From Pleurotus djamor (lineage: Eukaryota > Basidiomycota > Agaricomycetes > Agaricales > Pleurotaceae), in the NCBI GenBank assembly GCA_029747585.1, contig JAPEVF010000006.1, positions 184,546-248,545 of the forward strand: a DNA stretch of 64,000 nt. The letters run 5' to 3'. The first letter of the stretch is position 1. The number at the start of each line of letters is the position of its first letter. Below are positions 57,560-64,000 of this stretch, in pieces. The notes under the pieces are model-generated. The model had not been told where the DNA came from and ran no database searches. It saw only the letters and a program-made list of their open reading frames with translations. Made by a program: the position numbers and the translations under genes.

Positions 57560-60500
57560 CGTGGGCGACGCGGTGGTGAGGGCTGCTGGGCAGCGTCAAC
57601 GATGAGCGGAGGTCGTAGCCAAGAATAAGGAATAACTTGCAAGAAAGCCGCCTTTGTTGGTCTCGCGGGCTGGTGCTAAGCAAACCAACAAGACGCCCGC
57701 TTGCGTAACCTCCCTCCAAGCGCTTACCAGGACTAGGGGCGCCTCAGGAGTACGAGTGACTCGACATCGGTTGCGACGGCGCACAACGCCCTCTAACGCC
57801 GCCAAGATGCCGGGATGAAGCTATGGACGCGCGGTATCTTCGTGGTCGGTAAGGACACCCTACAGCCAGTCTCACAGAGCCCGAACAAACGTCGCACCCC
57901 CAGGCCAGTTCGTTTTCCCCAACCGCTTTCCTTATAAGTGCAGCCTGACTCTGTCAAAGGGCAACAGGATATGTAAACGAAGCTTATCAGGTGCCCACCG
58001 AGCCTAAGCTTCATGTTCGATCGCGGTGCTGGGAGCTGTAGACTGTGGCTCTCTGTTCCAATGCTGTAAGTAGCTATTATGGGGTCCTTCCATTGCCTGT
58101 CAGCTCAAGGCTCAAGCGATCCGGGGCGCAAATTCTACTTACAGCTCGCAGCACTGCACTACGAGCCTACGCCTAAGCTCGCCTTCACAACCTTGGGTGC
58201 GGAGAACCCCAAAGAAAAAGAATATCCATCACCGTGTCCCTGGCAGGGGCTATGAGCTCATGTTGAACATGCAGTATATTTTGCTATTTATCGGTGACAA
58301 TTCCGAGCCCACTGGGCGCGTTTGATCGCGAGCTAGTCAACCTGTGACACGATACTGCCCTACAAGAAGTTCATTCGATAAGCACCACACAGACGCGGTT
58401 ATGAAGAGACAAACCCACCTGCTGACGACCAGTAGCACCCACAACTCGGGGGATCCAGAGCAAACGATGCTCTCGAATCCATGAAAAATTTCCAGCAAAT
58501 TCCCAAGGATATTCGGGTCCGACCCACTTCTCACTTGCACGAGGCTTTTCCCGTAATATCCTAGCATCGCAACGACCTTCCGAATTTCTTTGGCGATTTG
58601 GTAGCAAGCCGGGATCCAAAAATCCAACACGCGCATCACGACAATGAGCACGACTCCGATCGCGGACGAGGTCAAATGACGGCACTTGCAGGCCAATTTC
58701 CTACACGACCTGGACGGCGACTCCCTAGTCCACCAGCACATTGGTTATATATTTCGTAATTTGTAGTCAATAGTATCTTTTGTACCCTTGAACATGGTGG
58801 CATCGCAATTCAATCGCTCCGAGAACCACTCGGCATTTGGGAACAGTGAAACAATTCTTCAATAGCGCATGCGCAAACACCACAGCCGAACGTCGACTCC
58901 GGGAAAAGGGGTAGAAGGAGACGTCGACAAACTCCTCCAGAGATTAAAGGTGCGCAAGAATCCAGCTAAAATCCACCGAAGTTTCTGTTTCACCGCGCTG
59001 GGCCATAACTGCGCTCGCCACAGTGAAGACGTCAGCCAGAAGGTAGGAGTCCCCACGACGTAACGCCTGCAAATCGCCTTGAGCCAATGAAAGCCCCGAG
59101 AATACACCATGGACGCTATGGGAAAGGGAGCCAGTTGCTGATTTGTGTTCGGTAAGTGCGCCATTAAAGCCCAGCACCCGACGATTGATTGGGCATATAG
59201 ATTCCGAGCGTATGAGTGACCAGTATTCCTCGCCAGCAACCAGTGGATGGATGGATTCCGGAGCAACAAAGGTGATCGTCGATTAGAAACAGCAATCCTG
59301 ATAGATAACGAATTCATCGAAACTACAAAGCGGTTAGAGGACTGCATCGTTACAACGTACGATCAAAGCAATACTGACCAGAACAGCGTATGAACCACAT
59401 GCACGCTGAACATCTTCATGTTGCGTCTGGCAACTACGCAAGTGTGGCGAGAGAAAGACATAACAAATAAGGGCAGATGCTATTTCACCGAAGTTTTGGA
59501 GCCGGGACTCGTCGAATTCGAACACACGAAAACATTCCTTGTGTCTTTCCAAAAAGACTCAAAGAAACGCGTCCTGGTCTGATTCGCGGAATCAACCCAG
59601 CTCGTGAACCATCGCGTCACTAGAATCACCGATGTGCGATATAAGCGCAGCCTCGCTGCTCGCAAAGGGAAAAGAAGGCGACAGAAGAACCACTGGAAGA
59701 GCTGATGCTGATTCACCTCGGATTGGTCAGGCGTATGTTTGTCAGTTCAAACCCAAACCCATTTGTGACTCAGCCATCAGACAGGAATTGGAAGGAAAAC
59801 GAGTTAAATCGAGTCATCAAGGAGGGGAGCTCCGTGGTCGAAGGAGGTCGATGAGGCGGTTTACACACCATGCCGAGGCGTCAGATAAGTGGAATGCGCA
59901 TGCTCGAGGTGAAAGTTGACGCTGGGCAAAGGGCTGCTGTGAGAAAGAACGTGCCCGCGCTACAACATCATGATCACCTACAATCGTAGAAATTCCCTTT
60001 CTTAGCTTATTGCTCTGAGAAACTACCAGAAGACAGCAACTCACCCCAGTTGGCTGGAACCTGTGTAGATGACACAAAGCACGCCCTACGAAGGCCTTCC
60101 ATGAGTTCATGAACGTGTTGCTGTTGCGCGTCGTGAGGTCCTGAAATTAGAACGNCCCCCCTTCAAAGGGTATAATTGAAAGAGCGAGCAAGCTCATTAT
60201 CCTTTATCCATAGATAGGAACGTGAACATGAGCCAGAACACGAGGCGTATCATGTTGCGATGATTGCCAGGTGGATGGGGCAAGACCAAAGCCAGGTGCT
60301 ATATTGGACCTGTAATCTATATCGGATTTCGGTTACTTATCTCACCATCAACTGTCAGCAAAGGTCACCGATCAAAGAGTCGAAGTAATCCCCCAGCAAG
60401 AAGAGGTGTAGACATAAGCACGTCAAGCCAACTGTGCGGAAATACGCTGCCGGGCATCGAGCTGGGAAAACCGTGGAATACGACATCTACATCATCGGCC

Positions 60501-61262
60501 GACTGGACATAAGGAGCTGGGGCTTCACTGTTTCCGCGGAAGGTCGTACATAGATCGTGGCAATCACTTTGCAAGGGTCAAAGACCTTCAAAGGCTCTGT
60601 GATGAAAGACATTGCAAAGCATCGTCATAGCTCGGCCTGTTCTTTGTCTACTCCAGCCTCTCTGAACAAAGGGATATCCAAGAGAACCCTGAAAGACAGG
60701 ACGAAAAAATCCCGAGTTAATATGAACGTTCATATGTGACCCGTCAAAGAGGTATAGACGGACCTACGTCACCATCCAGTGTGTCCGAAAGCTCACGAGT
60801 GAAAAGGATTACTCATACGCCACCAGACCTGCCTTGAAACACCGGTATCGCGATCCGTTCTTTCATGTTGAGCGGAGAAGATAGGATCGGTAGATAGTGG
60901 GCCATCCGATAAACACAAAGGATGTTCGTCGATGTGTCATGGGAGTGTGTGTATATTCGTATTCTTCGGAACGAGGGGGCCTATGATAGCCCTGGTTCGT
61001 ATCCCAAGGCCAGTTCTTTGATGACAGAGTTAGGGCACAAAGAGAAAGACAGTCAATTTGCTGGGAACGTACTGGCTGGATGGAGGAGAGAAGCCACGGA
61101 GGCACGGAAGCCGGTAGAAATGCTCCAATCGTCAGTCAGCTTTGAGACTGAAATACCTTGCTGAATGATGACACTGAAGCTTTGAGAACTTCGTGGCCCA
61201 GGCCCAAGCAAATCAATGACACATCCGTGAGCCTTCATGAGAGTGTGAAGACAGGAAAAAAA

Positions 61263-61281
61263 CCGGTCATCTCGATCCGGT
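61263..61281. repeat. Copy 1 of the CATCTCGATCCG motif
   Basis: CCGGTCATCTCGATCCGGT shares CATCTCGATCCG with copy 3 and ATCTCGATCCG with copy 2. It has one extra base before the core, and its 3' flank diverges after CCG. Function is unknown. Confidence 0.6.
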
Positions 61282-61479
61282 ACGTCATGTGGCAATTATC
61301 TTTGCTTTCAGTGTATAGACAAAGTAGGCCATGATGAACAAAGACGACACATTGGTGAGTGAGCCAGTAGGCCAAGTGAAGAAGCACATATAATTCAATG
61401 AAAGAGGAGTGGAGTGGTGGGGAAGGGGAGGTTGCCCTCGCTGAGACCTTGGGGCAACTGGAGCGTGGCAGGTAATTCA

Positions 61480-61502
61480 CCGGTATCTCGATCCGATCGT
61501 GT
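61480..61502. repeat. Copy 2 of the CATCTCGATCCG motif
   Basis: CCGGT followed by ATCTCGATCCGATCGTGT. It matches copy 3 at all but one of 23 positions (T for C at position five). The core CGATCCGATCG is a near-palindrome. Confidence 0.7.
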
Positions 61503-61879
61503 AGTGTTGGTGGGAAGATAGTATCGACCATATGGTCCGTGTCCATTAACACTTCCCCTCTTGAGCTTCGGACAAAGGCTGGCCAATGAGGAGGAAGGGA
61601 ACCAACACTCTTGGGGATGGCGATGGAAGGAGCAGACCAAACGCGAAAAAAAAATTGGAGGAGGGATCATAAAGCCCGATGACTTCGCCTTGATCCAGGG
61701 GGTACAGTAGAGATACCGGGAAGGATAGATGAAGTATCGACATACGACGCGGTTGGAGTTTGTATATCGCGTCGTAGCACCATGCTGCGCTAGTTGAGAA
61801 TCATTGGCAAATCCTCATGTCAAGCTTTAGGACGTTAGGCCAGGATTTTCCAGTGTTGGGAGTAAAAATAGAGAGGTAG

Positions 61880-61902
61880 CCGGCATCTCGATCCGATCGT
61901 GT
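61880..61902. repeat. Copy 3 of the CATCTCGATCCG motif
   Basis: CCGGC followed by ATCTCGATCCGATCGTGT, exactly 400 bp downstream of copy 2 in the same orientation. The sequence around the two copies is not obviously duplicated, so this is a short shared element and not a large repeat. Confidence 0.7.
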
Positions 61903-63142
61903 TATTGCGTTGGATGTGTGTGGGGTATAGGTGCTACATGTACGCACATAGACATTTCCATATAGTAAGCATCGAATCATTCGAAACGTCTTGGTTCAGA
62001 ACCTTTGGAAGGGGAAGTAGGAATCGCTTGGATCCATGCCCGATGCTTCTAGACCTTCTGTGCGACAAAGATGGGACTTCTTCGCGAAAACGGTACATCG
62101 ACCGCGGAGCCTGTGCAAAGTTGGGGATATCTAAGTACTAGGCACGAAGGCTTAGGATGTTCAACGCGATAAATCGATGAAAAGACATACGCGCATCCAT
62201 GCGAAGAGGTCTAGACCACGGGAATTCTGGAATCAGCACAGAGGCCCAGACTTACCATTTCGTATGGTTGAGTACTGTTGTGGTGAGTTGGGTCGCGCAA
62301 GGATTTGTAGGAGGAGTAATTCTGTGGTGCGAGGGAGAGGTGGAGGAGTTGCGTCAAGTTGTGGAAAGCGGGCATGAGGAAGGTGGGAGTTCGGAGCAAG
62401 GTAGGACCGGCGACTTAATGTCGGTCCATAGTCACCGGAGGAAGGATAAGATTAGATGTCGAGTAAGCAAGGGACGGCGATTAGATAAGATGATGTGTTA
62501 CCCCACATTTGGATCGATTTGCTGGCGTCAGCGACCTCGAGGAGCACCGGCTTTGTGCGGTACGGTGGTACAGGAGTGCTGAGACATGACCTTATCAAGC
62601 TGCATTGTGCATGGACACGACGTTTGTCAGGTGTTGCTGATAAGATTTCGATTTCCCCGCAGACAAGGGGTATTGTTGGGCACGGCTTTGTGAGGTGGAT
62701 TCGTGGGGGATCGGGCTTTGGTGCGGTACAAGCGCAATCATAGACACTCAAGATATAAAGTTAGGAGAAATGGATCATATATCAGGGGCTTTTTGGGTAT
62801 GCGTGATGGTCGCAGCGGTAAGCGGTTGGTAGGCGGTTTCGCAACAAGTAAGACGCAGATGACGCGGTGATATCGAATCAGCCGGTAAGCGGTGAGAGAG
62901 ACTGAAAGAGAGCAAGGGTGAGGAGGCGTGGCTTGGCGGACGCATGAGTGTGGGTGGACCTTGAGGGCGTTGGACAAAAAGAGGAAATTGATAAAGACAA
63001 AGGAAAGTGGACTGAGGCTATCTGATTTCGATTCGGTGCAATGCGGCTTCATTGAGGTGGGAGTCGAGCGTGGACGAACCGGTTCGGAGTGGCAGAGCCG
63101 GCTCAGTCGGATGTGCAGATTGCCCGATTGGGAGTGGCGGCT

Positions 63143-63150
63143 TATATAAA
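63143..63150 (+). promoter_or_regulatory. TATA box of the right-edge gene
   Basis: A perfect TATATAAA lies 55 bp before the ATG at 63198, a spacing close to that of the cyclin gene TATA box. The leader after it is C-rich. Confidence 0.75.
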
Positions 63151-63197
63151 GACACTGCTCAAACCAAGGCCCTTCCTGCCCTCAGACCTTCCCCCCA

Positions 63198-63860
63198 ATG
63201 GGTTTTGACTCGAACATGTACTACCACAACTCCTCCAGATACTCGCCCTCCTCCCGCGCAGCAGACATCGACCGTCTCCTCGACCCAGCCTACTCCTCCT
63301 CGTCCCCATCCTCCTCCTCAAACGCCGCTTATGTCGACCACCACGGAAACCTGCACGACCCAGACTTCAGACACTTCCCCTCATACTCCCCCACAAAACG
63401 CCGCTCCGTCTCCGTAAACTCGGCGTACTACCCCTACTCGCGTCCGCAATGGGAACTCGGGGCTACGGTGGATGAGGACGACGACGAGGACGACGTCCAG
63501 GAGCGTCGGTACTCAAACAACTACTACAACAAGAGGCACTCCATGTACGCGACAAGTCGCTACGCGCCCAGCTACCCAACAACAACCTACACCTACATTT
63601 CATCCCCAATATCATCATCCCCAACATCCTACTCCTCAGAAGAAACAGCTCTCGACGACTCTCCCTNCGACTCCTCTTTCTTGTCCGACAACGAGCCACA
63701 GCCGCTCCACAGACGCTGCGTCTCCCGCCTACGCGGTTCTCGCACGCGTCACCAATCACAGACAAGAGATGAGAAGAAGAGACTCTCGGAGAAGGTCGAT
63801 GAAGCACCCGTCAGGCGCTCGATCGAGTCCACTCGCAGTGACACTCGCACTCGACGTTAA
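63198..63860 (+). CDS. Ser/Tyr-rich protein of unknown function
   Basis: No family is recognised. The start MGFDSNMYYHNSSRYSPSSR is backed by the TATA box just upstream. Visible features are RAADIDRLLDPAYSSSSPSS, PSYSPTKRRSVSVNSAYY, an acidic DEDDDEDD run, YSSEETALDDSP and a basic tail, RRCVSRLRGSRTRHQ. An open stop at 63860 closes a single 220-codon exon. A different frame continues downstream to 63945 with VHPSFDLRWDLEKDIVPDRG, which looks protein-like. An unrecognised intron or a sequence error could therefore change the C-terminus. One N falls in a codon near 63667. The start and N-terminal half are more certain than the end. Confidence 0.65.
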   Translation: MGFDSNMYYHNSSRYSPSSRAADIDRLLDPAYSSSSPSSSSNAAYVDHHGNLHDPDFRHFPSYSPTKRRSVSVNSAYYPYSRPQWELGATVDEDDDEDDVQERRYSNNYYNKRHSMYATSRYAPSYPTTTYTYISSPISSSPTSYSSEETALDDSPXDSSFLSDNEPQPLHRRCVSRLRGSRTRHQSQTRDEKKRLSEKVDEAPVRRSIESTRSDTRTRR

Positions 63861-64000
63861 TCACAGCCAACTTGAGATCGTCCACCCCAGCTTCGACTTG
63901 CGCTGGGATTTGGAAAAGGACATTGTTCCTGATCGCGGATACTAGTCAGTAGAGCTCTTCAACGCTGAGATAGAATTTGGTTCCATACAATTGTTTTAAC

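Larger units (their letters stand above)
57560..63142. other. 5.6-kb gene-poor region
   Basis: No gene is supported. Several open frames of 60-160 codons exist (for example minus 58859-59347), but their sequences are Trp/Arg/Leu-rich and low in protein-like character. I saw no tRNA or transposon. The notable structure is a repeated ATCTCGATCCG motif at 61263, 61480 and 61880, annotated separately. Much of the right part is likely control sequence for the TATA-driven gene at 63198. Confidence 0.5.

Noticed and set aside
58859..59347. A 162-codon open frame on the minus strand in the last large gap
   Set aside because: Composition is Trp/Arg/Leu-heavy without any motif, and no splice-linked neighbours extend it.

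Overview
This is nuclear DNA of a basidiomycete fungus, most probably an Agaricomycete (mushroom-forming class). That rests on very short introns (mostly 50-65 nt, GT-AG, several per gene), densely packed genes on both strands, fungal versions of housekeeping proteins, and an Asi-type RING protein and Pcl-type cyclin of fungal type. I see no bacterial operons, transposon ORFs, CRISPR array, rRNA or convincing tRNA. Scattered N characters, densest at about 11.9-15 kb, show a draft assembly. Gene models below were spliced by eye; CDS coordinates run from start to stop codon and include introns.

Layout. 0.4-8.1 kb, minus strand: an arrestin-domain protein with a long repeat-bearing tail, the SF3b subunit CUS1/SF3B2, and adenylosuccinate synthetase ADE12. 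8.3-16.9 kb: alternating strands with COX16 (+), VPS11 (-), ATP18 (+), COG6 (-) and COA1 (+). 17.1-26.9 kb, plus strand: SCD6/LSM14, an ING-type PHD protein, a membrane-anchored GH5 exo-beta-1,3-glucanase and a large Ser/Pro-rich unknown. 27.3-40.8 kb: CENP-C/Mif2 (-), the mitochondrial tRNA 2-thiouridylase SLM3 (+), an F-box protein (-), the DEAD-box helicase RRP3 (+), the GATOR1/SEACIT subunit IML1 (+) and the NatB catalytic subunit NAA20 (-). 42.2-64 kb is gene-poor: an AT-hook coiled-coil protein, a Pcl-type cyclin with a strong TATA box, a 5.3 kb gap, an Asi-like membrane RING protein, a CTL/Pns1-type transporter, a 5.6 kb gap, and a Ser/Tyr-rich unknown at the right edge, also with a TATA box.

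How the genes relate. This is mostly a housekeeping neighbourhood, not a pathway cluster. One recurring arrangement stands out: four nuclear genes for mitochondrial proteins (COX16, ATP18, COA1, SLM3) each sit head-to-head, 96-252 bp from a non-mitochondrial gene (ADE12, VPS11, COG6, CENP-C), implying shared bidirectional promoters. Several genes act in endomembrane traffic or nutrient signalling (arrestin, VPS11, COG6, IML1), but nothing shows they are co-regulated. I found no clearly new multi-gene system. The most noteworthy items are the repeat-bearing arrestin tail, the Asi-like RING protein, a GC-AG intron, a 7-nt first exon, and three copies of an ATCTCGATCCG motif in the last large gap, two of them exactly 400 bp apart.
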